Positions 1 to 8,104 of a stretch of DNA of 64,000 nucleotides are shown here, piece after piece. The stretch comes from JAYPWI01 sp964629575 (GTDB lineage Bacteria > Actinomycetota > Acidimicrobiia > Acidimicrobiales > Poriferisodalaceae): the NCBI GenBank assembly GCA_964629575.1, contig CAZVUM010000022.1:1-64000 (forward strand). The letters run 5' to 3'. Under the pieces are notes generated by a model, which had not been told where the DNA came from, made no database searches, and saw only the letters and a program-made list of their open reading frames with translations. The translations under genes and the position numbers were made by a program. Positions within the stretch are counted from its first letter, which is position 1, and every line of letters starts with the position of its first letter.

Positions 1-1
1 C

Positions 2-7
2 TAGGCT
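2..7 (+). promoter_or_regulatory. Candidate leaderless -10 box (TAGGCT) for the first ArsR gene
   Basis: TAGGCT lies exactly 6 nt before the ATG at 14 and no Shine-Dalgarno sequence is present. In actinobacteria a TAnnnT box at this distance places the transcription start on the start codon. The same arrangement recurs through this window. Confidence 0.45.
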
Positions 8-13
8 GGTCCC

Positions 14-358
14 ATGCAGTTCACTTGCTGCAACGGTCCGACTGCCGAGCCGCTCTCCGAGCTCGAAGCCGACGAGCTGGCCTCTGTGCTGAAGGTGCTC
101 GCGGATCCCGTTCGTCTCCGCCTCCTCAGCCTCGTCGCCCGAGCACCTGGTGGTGAGGTGTGCGCGTGCGACCTGGTGGATGTCCTCGAACGGAGTCAGC
201 CGACGATCAGCCACCACCTCAAGGTGCTCTTCGAGGCTGAGGTGCTCGCCAAAGAGCGACGGGGCGTCTGGATTCACTACTCGATCCACCCGGATGCGAT
301 CTCGAGTGTGTGCGCGGCCCTCGGCGTCGCGTGCGGGCCGGTTGCGGCGACGGTCTAG
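14..358 (+). CDS. ArsR/SmtB-family metalloregulator
   Basis: A 114-residue winged-helix repressor of the ArsR family. The recognition region (SQPTISHHLKVL, about residues 60-71) is typical. The CACDL stretch near residues 50-54 matches the ELCVCDL metal-binding motif of arsenic-sensing ArsR proteins, and a CC pair lies at residues 5-6. Such proteins leave their operator when As(III), Cd(II) or a similar thiophilic ion binds. No arsenic transporter follows directly; the next gene is a crotonase, so the target may lie upstream of the window. The ATG is preceded by a leaderless-type -10 box and no ribosome binding site. The family is clear; the inducer is inferred. Confidence 0.88.
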   Translation: MQFTCCNGPTAEPLSELEADELASVLKVLADPVRLRLLSLVARAPGGEVCACDLVDVLERSQPTISHHLKVLFEAEVLAKERRGVWIHYSIHPDAISSVCAALGVACGPVAATV

Positions 359-401
359 ATCCGACACGCTCTCCTGCGATCGCCGAGCTGCAGGGGAACA
401 C

Positions 402-1304
402 ATGCCGGAATTCGAAACCATCCGCTACGAGGTAGAGGACCGGGTTCTCACGATCACCCTCAACCGGCCCGAGAAGCTCAACGCCTTCAACGGACACATG
501 CAGAGGGAGATGGTCGAAGCGCTCGACGCAGCGGACCTGGACGACGACGTCCGCGTCGTGATCGTCACCGGCGAGGGCCGCGGGTTCTGCGCAGGGGCCG
601 ACCTCGGCCGAGGTGCCGAGACGTTCGACTACGACAACCAGAGCGACGACGCCAAGGCCGAACGCGTCGAGTCCGAGGGGCGAGGCGAGGGCGACCTGAC
701 CTGGATGCGCGATGGCGGCGGCTTGCTGACGCTGCGGATCTACGAGTTCAACAAGCCGATCATCGCCGCGATCAACGGGCCGGCCGTCGGGATCGGCGTC
801 ACCATGACCCTTCCGATGGACATCCGCCTGGCATCGACCGCTGCCCGGATCGGGTTCGTGTTTGCTCGACGCGGCATCGTTCCCGAGGCGTGCTCGAGCT
901 ACTTTCTGCCTCGACTGGTCGGCGTGAGCAAGGCGCTGGAGTGGGCGTACAGCGGACGCGTCTTCGAGGCGGACGAAGCGCTCGCCGGCGGGCTCGTGCG
1001 GTCGCTCCACGAGCCCGACGAGTTGCTTCCTGCGGCGCGGGCGATCGCAGCGGAGATCGCCGAGAACACATCAGCGATCTCGGTCTCGATGATTCGCCAC
1101 ATGATGTGGCGGATGCTCGGCGCCGATCATCCGATGGAGGCACACAAGGTCGACAGTCGCGGCGTGTTCCACCTCGGGCAGGGCGCAGACGCCCACGAGG
1201 GGGTCGTGTCGTTCCTCGAGAAGCGCCCAGCCGAGTTCTCGATGAAGGTCAGCGAGGACATGCCCGAGTTCTTCCCCTGGTGGGAGCAACGTCACTTCTC
1301 CTAG
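402..1304 (+). CDS. Enoyl-CoA hydratase/isomerase family protein (crotonase)
   Basis: A 300-residue crotonase, expected to hydrate or isomerise an enoyl-CoA in a beta-oxidation-like pathway in the cytoplasm. NRPEKLNAF (residues 21-29), the oxyanion-hole segment GFCAGADL (61-68) and NGPAVGIGVT (125-134) are present. The segment around residue 161 reads PEACSSYFLPRL, a pattern seen in a crotonase subgroup whose substrate is not fixed by sequence. The ATG at 402 follows an AGGGGAA ribosome binding site. The reading frame extends upstream into the regulator, but homology starts at this ATG. It lies 43 nt after arsR on the same strand; a shared function is not obvious. Confidence 0.9.
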   Translation: MPEFETIRYEVEDRVLTITLNRPEKLNAFNGHMQREMVEALDAADLDDDVRVVIVTGEGRGFCAGADLGRGAETFDYDNQSDDAKAERVESEGRGEGDLTWMRDGGGLLTLRIYEFNKPIIAAINGPAVGIGVTMTLPMDIRLASTAARIGFVFARRGIVPEACSSYFLPRLVGVSKALEWAYSGRVFEADEALAGGLVRSLHEPDELLPAARAIAAEIAENTSAISVSMIRHMMWRMLGADHPMEAHKVDSRGVFHLGQGADAHEGVVSFLEKRPAEFSMKVSEDMPEFFPWWEQRHFS

Positions 1305-1415
1305 CGACCAACCGGGGTCCGCTCTGAAGCCTTGACCTGGCGGCCCACCGACGGCCTTCTCCGCCATGACGATGCGCAGTAGCGTCGTGGTCGACGCTCG
1401 AGGGGGAGATGCACC

Positions 1416-2522
1416 ATGCACGTCGGATACGCCACCGCTTTTCAGAACCCGTTCGACGGGCTGCCCGACATGGAGGTCTACAACGAGGAGCTCCGCCTGT
1501 GTGACCTCGCCGTAGAGCTCGGATTCCGCTCGCTGTGGACCGTCGAGCACCACTTCGACGACTACACGATGTGTCCTGATCCGGTTCAGTTCCTGTCCTA
1601 CATGGCCGGTCGACACCCAGATGTGCTCTTGGGAACCGGTGTGATCGTTCTGCCCTGGCACGATCCCATCAGGGTGGCCGAGCAGATCGCTCTTCTCGAC
1701 AACATGTCGGGAGGACGGATGATTCTCGGGATTGGTCGGGGCTTGGCCCGGATCGAATACGAGGGCTTTCGCGTGGACATGAACACCTCCCGCGAGAGAC
1801 TCGTCGAGTACGCCCGGCTGGTGATGGACGCCCTCGAGACCGGGGAGATGGCCTACGACAACGAGTTCGGGACCCAGCCCGCCCGGCAGATCCGGCCCCG
1901 CGCCCCGTTCTCGTTCAAGGGACGTGCCTACGCGGCTGCCGTGTCCCCCGAATCCATGCCCCTCATGGCTTCGCTGGGCTACGGGGTGCTGGTCATCCCG
2001 CAGAAGCCGTGGACCGTCGTCCAGCAAGATCTCGCCGAGTACAACCGGGTGTTCAACGAGGTGAACGGCACCGACGGCCCACCCCCCTTCAGCGGCGGCT
2101 CGGTGTTTTGCGACGCCAGCGCCGACCGGGCCGAGGAGATGGCCCGTCGCTACATCGGCGCCAACTACGAGAGTGTGATGCGCCACTACGAGTTCACCGC
2201 AGACCCCCACAAGGGAGTGAAGGGGTACGAGTTCTACACCGGCATCAGCAAGCACATCGAGAAACAGGGTCTGGATGGTGCCGCCCAGGACTTCGTCAAC
2301 CTGATGCCGTGGGGCACCCCCGAGCAGATACTCGAGAAGTTCGAGTACATGGGCAAGATGATCGGTATGAACGCCGTGATGCCCGGGTTCAGCTACGGCG
2401 GGATGCCCTTCGAGGATGCGGAGGCTTCGATGCGCTTGTTCGCGGCCGAGGTCTTGCCCGAGATGAGGAGCTGGGAGGCACCCCCGCTGGAAGTTCCCGG
2501 GGCCACATCTGAGTATCTCTGA
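1416..2522 (+). CDS. Luciferase-like (LLM class) flavin-dependent monooxygenase
   Basis: A 368-residue TIM-barrel oxidoreductase of the bacterial luciferase superfamily, using FMNH2 or F420. It has the N-terminal strand MHVGYATAFQNP, the VEHHF signature (residues 43-47) and the SGGR.ILGIGRG loop around residues 105-120. It is closely related to the protein at 6978-8075: both start MHVG, both carry FKGRAYAAAVSPES or FRGRAYAAAVSPES, and both end in a SYGGMP/SYAGMP segment. A GAGGGGGAG ribosome binding site precedes the ATG. The substrate is unknown. Neighbouring crotonase and later CoA genes suggest a role in oxidising an organic substrate before CoA-linked breakdown. Confidence 0.88.
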   Translation: MHVGYATAFQNPFDGLPDMEVYNEELRLCDLAVELGFRSLWTVEHHFDDYTMCPDPVQFLSYMAGRHPDVLLGTGVIVLPWHDPIRVAEQIALLDNMSGGRMILGIGRGLARIEYEGFRVDMNTSRERLVEYARLVMDALETGEMAYDNEFGTQPARQIRPRAPFSFKGRAYAAAVSPESMPLMASLGYGVLVIPQKPWTVVQQDLAEYNRVFNEVNGTDGPPPFSGGSVFCDASADRAEEMARRYIGANYESVMRHYEFTADPHKGVKGYEFYTGISKHIEKQGLDGAAQDFVNLMPWGTPEQILEKFEYMGKMIGMNAVMPGFSYGGMPFEDAEASMRLFAAEVLPEMRSWEAPPLEVPGATSEYL

Positions 2523-2542
2523 TTGATCAAATTTCGACACTG

Positions 2543-2561
2543 AGACCGATTGGAACGGTCT
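2543..2561. terminator. Short hairpin between convergent genes
   Basis: AGACCG (2543-2548) and CGGTCT (2556-2561) form a perfect 6-bp stem with a 7-nt loop about 20 bp after the monooxygenase stop. There is no T-tract. It may act as a terminator before the assembly gap. Confidence 0.35.
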
Positions 2562-2594
2562 GGCTGTCGACAGATCGGGCAATCGGTGTCGCCC

Positions 2595-2694
2595 NNNNNN
2601 NNNNNNNNNNNNNNNNNNNNNNNNNNNNNNNNNNNNNNNNNNNNNNNNNNNNNNNNNNNNNNNNNNNNNNNNNNNNNNNNNNNNNNNNNNNNNN
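2595..2694. other. Assembly gap (100 N)
   Basis: A run of exactly 100 N, the usual filler for a gap of unknown size. The flanks share no overlap that I can see. It falls between the monooxygenase and the 3' end of the metal exporter; both are complete, so only intergenic DNA or a small gene could be missing. Confidence 0.98.
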
Positions 2695-2715
2695 GACGAC
2701 TGCGGCGCAGCGCAG

Positions 2716-3609
2716 TCAGCGATGGAGAGGCTCGTCGCACATGTGGCATTCGAGCGAGAGCGTGCTGTGCTCGATGCCGCGTTCTTCGAGGAGGACCTCG
2801 AGGTCTCGGCTGACCCGCTGGGCCTCGTGGAGGGTGGTGCGATCGACCACGACGTGAGCGGTCAGGGCAGCGGTCTCGGAGTCGATCGACCACACGTGGA
2901 CGTGGTGCACGTCCTCGACGTCGGGGTGGGTGGCCATGAGCGCGGCGAGGGTGTCCGCTGACTGCTCGCCCGGCGCGGCTTCGAGGAGCACTGCGGTGGC
3001 GCCGCGAAGGAGCCGCCATCCCTGGTGGAGCACGAGGGCCGACAGCAGCAGCGAGGCGGCCGGGTCGGTCCAGGTCGCGTCGGCAACCTGCACGGCGATT
3101 CCGACGCCGAGCACGACGACCGAGCCGAGCGCGTCGATCGCGAGGTGGGTGACGGCGGCGCGGAGGTTGAGGTTGGATCCCGCGTGGCGGCGCAAGCCCA
3201 GGGCGCCGCCGCCGTTGATCACGAGTGCGATGGAGGCCAGCACGATCACCCCGACGCCCTCGATGTGAGAGTCGTCGCCGAGTCGTCGAAGCGCTTCGAT
3301 GGCGATCCAGACGCCCGACGCGACGAGCAGGACGGCATTGGTCAGCGCGCCGAGAACCTCGACCCGCTTGAGCCCGTACGTGAAGCGTCCGTCGCCGGGT
3401 CGGGTCGCTGCACGGAAGGCCAACGCTGCGACACAGAGCCCGACGACGTCGGTCGCCTGGTGCGCGGCGTCGGCCCACAAGGCCAAGCTCCCGAACACAG
3501 CGCCGCCGATGATCATGGCGACGAGCAGGACACCGTTGGCGCCGAGAGTCCATGCCAGAGTGCGGCTACGAGCGCTGTGTTGGTGGTGGTGTGAGTGATC
3601 GTGCGCCAT
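2716..3609 (-). CDS. Cation diffusion facilitator (CDF) metal exporter
   Basis: A 297-residue CDF transporter that would export Zn(II), Co(II) or Cd(II) across the inner membrane in exchange for protons. The N-terminus is histidine-rich (MAHDHSHHHQH), then six hydrophobic segments follow. The membrane metal site is visible as HQATD (H50, D54) and HLAID (H155, D159). The C-terminal domain contains HHVHVW, the cytoplasmic metal-binding fold. The start is set at the ATG before the His-rich segment; the frame is open further upstream but that part has no transporter character. It is divergent from the PrmA-like gene. Metal specificity cannot be read from the sequence. Confidence 0.93.
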   Translation of the reverse strand: MAHDHSHHHQHSARSRTLAWTLGANGVLLVAMIIGGAVFGSLALWADAAHQATDVVGLCVAALAFRAATRPGDGRFTYGLKRVEVLGALTNAVLLVASGVWIAIEALRRLGDDSHIEGVGVIVLASIALVINGGGALGLRRHAGSNLNLRAAVTHLAIDALGSVVVLGVGIAVQVADATWTDPAASLLLSALVLHQGWRLLRGATAVLLEAAPGEQSADTLAALMATHPDVEDVHHVHVWSIDSETAALTAHVVVDRTTLHEAQRVSRDLEVLLEERGIEHSTLSLECHMCDEPLHR

Positions 3610-3690
3610 TGGAGACCTTGCCGTGGGCACCATTGTGCCCGGTGGTCTTGTCGACCAACATCCACCCATGGCTGAGCACCTGGTGGATCC

Positions 3691-4524
3691 GTGACCCTCG
3701 GGTCTGCGTGCGCTGTGGTGGCGGCGTCGCCGGGAACGACGGCAGCTGTCGAAGCGCTGTGTCCTGGTGGACTCCCCGAGGGGTGGTGTCGGGTCCGCCC
3801 GGATCGCGTCGTCGGCCGCCTCTGGTTCGAGACCGACAGCGACGCCCGTGCGGCGGTCGCGGCCTTGCGAACCGCCGGTCATGCCGCTGTCCTGGGTCCA
3901 CCGGATGCGCAGCACGAAGTGGCATGGGCCAACAGGAATCGCCCGACGGTCATCGGATCGCGGCTAGCGGTCTGCTTTCCCTGGGTCGAGGTGCAGCTGC
4001 GGGTCGACCACGTGGTGGAAATCGATCCGGGGATCGGTTTCGGCACCGGATCACACCCGTCGACCACGCTGATACTCGAGGAGCTGTGCACGCGGGACCT
4101 GTCGAGCTGCTCTGTCGCAGACATCGGTTGCGGGAGCGGAGTTCTCAGCGTCGCTGCGGCCGTGATGGGGGCGCGGCGCAGCGTCGGGATCGACGTCAAC
4201 GTCGAAGGCCTGATGGCAGCTCGTGCCAACGCGGTACTCAACGGTGTGGTCGACCGGGTCGACGTCTCACCGACCCCGGTGCACGACCTCGCGGAAGCGG
4301 GGGATGTGTTCGATCTCGTCCTGGCCAACATTCACGCGCCTGTCATCGCCGAGATGGCAGAGCACCTCGCGCGCCTGACAGCGCCGCACGGAACCCTGGT
4401 GTTGAGCGGCCTCTCGATCGCCCAGGTCTCAGTGCTCCGAGCGAGGTTTCCGATCTTCGAGTTCGAGGCGCCGCGCCGACTCGACGACTGGGTCGCCCTG
4501 GTGGGTCAGCGCTCGCCGAGGTAG
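3691..4524 (+). CDS. prmA: PrmA-like ribosomal protein L11 methyltransferase
   Basis: A 277-residue class I SAM-dependent methyltransferase resembling PrmA, which trimethylates ribosomal protein L11. The PrmA hallmarks are present: GIGFGTGSHPSTT (residues 114-126), the SAM loop DIGCGSG (144-150) and VLANIHAPVI (210-219), close to the usual NILA.PL motif. The N-terminal substrate-recognition domain is short and divergent. The start is a GTG at 3691. Its last 19 bases overlap the 3' end of the convergent phosphoglucose isomerase gene. A methyltransferase for another substrate is possible given the unusual N-terminus. Confidence 0.78.
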   Translation: MTLGSACAVVAASPGTTAAVEALCPGGLPEGWCRVRPDRVVGRLWFETDSDARAAVAALRTAGHAAVLGPPDAQHEVAWANRNRPTVIGSRLAVCFPWVEVQLRVDHVVEIDPGIGFGTGSHPSTTLILEELCTRDLSSCSVADIGCGSGVLSVAAAVMGARRSVGIDVNVEGLMAARANAVLNGVVDRVDVSPTPVHDLAEAGDVFDLVLANIHAPVIAEMAEHLARLTAPHGTLVLSGLSIAQVSVLRARFPIFEFEAPRRLDDWVALVGQRSPR

Positions 4525-6104
4525 CGACGCAACAACGCAGTGGTCGAGGAGTCGTGCGCGTCGTCCTGGATGTGTGCGGCAGACAGCTCGTCGGCGATCG
4601 CAGTGGCGAGCGCCTTGCCCAGCTCCACCCCCCATTGGTCGAAGCTGTTGATCTGCCAGATCACCCCCTGCGTGAACACCTTGTGTTCGTATGCGGCGAT
4701 CAGCTGCCCGAGCGTTCGAGCGTCGAGCTGTTGGGCCAGGAGTGTGTTGGACGAGCGATTGCCCTCGAATCGCCTGTGCGGGTCGTCGTGGTCGCGTCCG
4801 AATGCGAGCGCCTCGGTCTGGGCGAAGAAGTTGGCCATCAGGAGGTCGTGGTGGGGCTCGGGGGAGTCTGTGGCGCAACTGAAGCCGACGAAGTCGGTGG
4901 GGATCAGCCGGGTTCCCTGGTGGATGAGTTGGTAGAAGGCGTGCTGACCATTGGTCCCGGGCTGGCCCCACACGATGGGCCCGGTGTCCCAGGTCACCGG
5001 CTCGCCATCGATGCGAACGGACTTGCCGTTGCTCTCCATGTCGAGCTGTTGGAGGTAGGCGGGAAACAGCCGCAGGTCCTGGGAGTAGGGGAGAACAGCG
5101 GTGCTCTCGGCCCCCTCGAAGTTGGAGTTCCAGATCCCCACGAGCGCGAGCAAAACGGGCAGGTTGTCGGTCCACGGCGCGGTCCGAAAGTGCTCGTCCA
5201 TGTCGTGGAAGCCATCGAGGAACTCGCGATGGGCGTCCGGGCCGATGGCGATCATCAGCGAGAGACCGATGGCCGAACCCACCGAGTACCGACCGCCGAC
5301 CCAGTCCCAGAAGCCGAACATGTTGGTGGTGTCGATGCCGAAGGATTCGACTTCGGCAGCGTTGGTCGACACGGCGACGAAGTGTGTGGCGACAGCGTCC
5401 TCTCCGAGTGCGTTCACCAGCCAGGTGCGGGCGGTGCGGGCGTTGGTGAGCGTTTCGAGGGTGGTGAATGTCTTCGAGCAGACGACGAAGAGTGTCGACG
5501 CGGGGTCGAGGCCATCGAGCACGGCGGCGATGTCGTGGCCGTCGATGTTGGAGACGAAGCGCACGTCGGGCCCATCGCAGAAGGAGCGAAGCGCTGCGTG
5601 TGTCATCTCCGGCCCGAGGTGGCTGCCGCCGATCCCGATGTTGACGACCGACGAGATGGCGTCCCCCGTCGCGCCTTTCCACGCCCCGGATCGCACCGCC
5701 TGCGCGAAGTCGGCCATCTGGTCGAGCACCTCCTGGACGTCGGCGGTCACGTCCTGGCTGTCGACCTTGAGCTGTCGGCCCCGCGGTAGCCGCAGCGCCG
5801 TGTGGAGGGCGGCCCGGTCCTCGGTGGTGTTGATGTGCGCCCCGTCGAACATGGCGTCGATCGCATCACGAAGCCCTGCTGCGTCGGCCAGCTCGGCCAG
5901 GAGGCCGACGGTCTGGGACGAGAGCCGATTCTTGGAGTAGTCGAGATACCAGCTCCCCGCCTCGGCGGTGAGCGCGGTCCCGCGCTGTGGGTCGGCGGCG
6001 AACAGGTCGCGGAGGTGGAGGTCGCCGAAGGCGTCGGCGTGTTGTTCGAGGGCTGCCCACGCAGCGGTGTCAACGATCCCGGGCATGACCGTGGAGGGTG
6101 CCAC
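4506..6104 (-). CDS. pgi: Glucose-6-phosphate isomerase
   Basis: A cytoplasmic enzyme interconverting glucose-6-phosphate and fructose-6-phosphate in glycolysis and gluconeogenesis. The protein is 532 residues, near the usual ~550. Recognised segments are IGIGGSHLGPEM, the glycine-rich VGGRYSVGSAIGLSL, the GTNGQHAFYQLIHQG segment with the catalytic Glu/His region, and the C-terminal signature KVFTQGVIWQINSFDQWGVE. The GTG at 6104 gives the longest protein; an in-frame ATG at 6086 is equally plausible because neither has a clear ribosome binding site. It lies immediately downstream of the methyltransferase at 6117 and its 3' end overlaps the convergent prmA. Confidence 0.97.
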   Translation of the reverse strand: MAPSTVMPGIVDTAAWAALEQHADAFGDLHLRDLFAADPQRGTALTAEAGSWYLDYSKNRLSSQTVGLLAELADAAGLRDAIDAMFDGAHINTTEDRAALHTALRLPRGRQLKVDSQDVTADVQEVLDQMADFAQAVRSGAWKGATGDAISSVVNIGIGGSHLGPEMTHAALRSFCDGPDVRFVSNIDGHDIAAVLDGLDPASTLFVVCSKTFTTLETLTNARTARTWLVNALGEDAVATHFVAVSTNAAEVESFGIDTTNMFGFWDWVGGRYSVGSAIGLSLMIAIGPDAHREFLDGFHDMDEHFRTAPWTDNLPVLLALVGIWNSNFEGAESTAVLPYSQDLRLFPAYLQQLDMESNGKSVRIDGEPVTWDTGPIVWGQPGTNGQHAFYQLIHQGTRLIPTDFVGFSCATDSPEPHHDLLMANFFAQTEALAFGRDHDDPHRRFEGNRSSNTLLAQQLDARTLGQLIAAYEHKVFTQGVIWQINSFDQWGVELGKALATAIADELSAAHIQDDAHDSSTTALLRRYLGER

Positions 6105-6116
6105 AGCGCGTGGGTT

Positions 6117-6860
6117 CTAGCTGGGAGTGCGGGCCACGCAGATTCCCTGGCCCATGGCCGAAGGGCCTGCAGGGAGTGACTCCTCGCCGCGGATCTCGAT
6201 CAGCTGTGGGACCTGGATGAACGGTGTGTGGGGTGGGTGCACGGCCACCACGTCGAATCCGGCGCCTTCGACGAGCCGGCGGATGATGTCGGCGTTCATG
6301 AACACGTTGGCGTGGACCTGAGTGCCGTTGTGGCGGGCGGCGACGGTCGCCTCGAACACGGGCCAGTTCTCTTCGAAGTCCAGATAGCTGCAGACGAGCG
6401 TCCCGCCCGGGCGCAGCACCCGCATCGCTTCCTGGAGATAGATGAACGTCTCCTCGTGATGCAGGTGGGTGAACACGCTGAAGAACGTCATGAAATCGGC
6501 CGTCCGGCCGTCGAGGGGGATGTCGAGGCCGTCGCAGGTGAAGAAGTGAAAGTTGTCTCCTCCGAAGCGCCTGTCCGCGTACTCGACGAGCTTGTCCACG
6601 ATGTCGAAGCCCGCGTAGATCCCCCGGTGGGTATCGGAGAGCGCCGCGGCCAGCCGACCGGCGCCGCATCCGATGTCGACGATCGCGTCCGACGGTTCGA
6701 AGCCGTACTGCTCCAGGATGAGTCGTTCCTTGTGGGCGTACCGCATGAACGTGCCAGGCGGCGCGCCGACGGCTCGCGCCATGGCGTCGTCCTCGGACAT
6801 CTGCTGGAGCAGGTTGTCGACGAGAACCGGGTAGTCCTGATTGAAGTGCGCGACAGCCAC
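6117..6860 (-). CDS. Class I SAM-dependent methyltransferase
   Basis: A 247-residue small-molecule-type methyltransferase. The SAM-binding loop is VDIGCGAGR (residues 61-69), the acidic end of strand 2 is in YAGFDIVD, and motif III is LRPGGTLVCSYLD. The start is a GTG at 6860 behind a GGGGAGG ribosome binding site. It is followed almost directly by pgi on the same strand, so the two may be cotranscribed. The substrate is not recognisable. Confidence 0.85.
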   Translation of the reverse strand: MAVAHFNQDYPVLVDNLLQQMSEDDAMARAVGAPPGTFMRYAHKERLILEQYGFEPSDAIVDIGCGAGRLAAALSDTHRGIYAGFDIVDKLVEYADRRFGGDNFHFFTCDGLDIPLDGRTADFMTFFSVFTHLHHEETFIYLQEAMRVLRPGGTLVCSYLDFEENWPVFEATVAARHNGTQVHANVFMNADIIRRLVEGAGFDVVAVHPPHTPFIQVPQLIEIRGEESLPAGPSAMGQGICVARTPS

Positions 6861-6977
6861 AGGGGCCTCCCCTCGAGGGCGTCAGAGGAGATGTCGGCCA
6901 CAGGCGAAGGGTTCTAAGCCCACCTCGATCTGCCAGAATGGCCAAACCGAATCCGCTTTCGATTCCCAGGAGGCGTC

Positions 6978-8075
6978 GTGCACGTCGGAATGTCTGTCAT
7001 CTTCCAGAACCCAGGGGAGCGGATCCCCGACCGTCAGGTGTATGAGCAGGATCTCTCGCTCGCTCTGCAGGCCGAGGACCTCGGTTTCGAGTCGATCTGG
7101 AGCGTCGAGCACCACTTCACCGACTACACGATGTGCCCCGACGTCTTTCAGTTCCTGACCTACATGGCGGGTGCGACGAAGTCGGTGCAGCTCGGGTCGA
7201 TGGTGTGTGTCCTTCCGTGGCACGATCCGCTGCGGGTGGCCGAGCAGATCGCGATGCTCGACAACCTCTCCGGTGGTCGGGCGATCCTCGGTCTCGGCCG
7301 GGGGACCGGCAAGATCGAGTTCGACGGGTTCCGCACGGAGATGGCGAGCGCCCGACTCCGCTTCAAGGAGTCGACGGAGTTGGTTCTCGGCGCGCTCGAG
7401 AACGGCTATGCGGAGTACCACGGTGAGCTGCTCGACCAGCCCCGCGTGGAGATCCGCCCCCGACCCTTCAAGTCGTTCCGCGGTCGCGCCTACGCCGCCG
7501 CGGTCTCGCCGGAGTCGGCGAAGATCATGGCAGAGATGGGGGTGGGCATCCTGATCGTCCCGCAGAAGCCGTGGAAGGCGGTCCGCCAGGAACTGCAGGA
7601 CTACCGCGACGTCTATCGCGAGGCCAACGACGCCGAGCCGCCGCCGCCGTACGTCGCCGGATGGACATTCGTCGACGAGAGCGCCGACCGGGCCGAGGAG
7701 AAGGCCCGCGAGTACATCGGTGGGTACTGGGACTCGATCATCGAGCACTACCAGTTCGACCAGCCGCACCTGAAGGACACGCCGGGCTACGAACATCACG
7801 GCCTCATGTACGACCGGCTGATGGCGCCCGGCGGCATGGAGACCATGACCGAGTTCTTCGTCGGCCTGCAGATCTGGGGCACCCCCGACCAGGTGACCGA
7901 GAAGATCATGAAGCTCCAGGACGAGACGTACATGGACGGCTACATGGGCGTGTTCAGCTACGCCGGCATGCCGATCGAGGAGGCCGACCGCAGCATGAAG
8001 CTCTTCGCGAGCAGCGTGATGCCCGAGCTGCAGGCTCTTCAGCCCGTCCACGAGCGGCTCGGGGTTCCGGCCTAG
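6978..8075 (+). CDS. Luciferase-like (LLM class) flavin-dependent monooxygenase, sister of the 1416 gene
   Basis: A 365-residue member of the bacterial luciferase superfamily, strongly similar along its length to the protein at 1416-2522 (for example EHHFTDYTMCPD against EHHFDDYTMCPD, and a shared VIPQKPW/IVPQKPW segment). It should use reduced FMN or F420 to oxidise an organic substrate. The GTG start at 6978 follows a strong AGGAGG ribosome binding site, unlike the many leaderless-type genes here. The pair probably arose by duplication and then separated around the pgi region. The substrate is unknown. Confidence 0.88.
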   Translation: MHVGMSVIFQNPGERIPDRQVYEQDLSLALQAEDLGFESIWSVEHHFTDYTMCPDVFQFLTYMAGATKSVQLGSMVCVLPWHDPLRVAEQIAMLDNLSGGRAILGLGRGTGKIEFDGFRTEMASARLRFKESTELVLGALENGYAEYHGELLDQPRVEIRPRPFKSFRGRAYAAAVSPESAKIMAEMGVGILIVPQKPWKAVRQELQDYRDVYREANDAEPPPPYVAGWTFVDESADRAEEKAREYIGGYWDSIIEHYQFDQPHLKDTPGYEHHGLMYDRLMAPGGMETMTEFFVGLQIWGTPDQVTEKIMKLQDETYMDGYMGVFSYAGMPIEEADRSMKLFASSVMPELQALQPVHERLGVPA

Positions 8076-8104
8076 CGCCCGCTACACCACGATCAACACG
8101 GGCG
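8076..8104. terminator. Weak hairpin between convergent genes
   Basis: CGCCCG (8076-8081) pairs with CGGGCG (8099-8104) around a 17-nt loop, spanning the gap between the convergent monooxygenase and MFS genes and covering the MFS stop codon. It has no T-tract and the loop is long. Confidence 0.25.

Noticed and set aside
1071..2582. Long open frame (about 500 codons) on the minus strand opposite the first luciferase-like gene
   Set aside because: It has the usual look of an antisense shadow of a high-GC gene: His/Val/Leu-rich, no domain pattern, and it fully overlaps a gene with clear homology. Similar shadows oppose pgi, paaC, PKD and many other genes.
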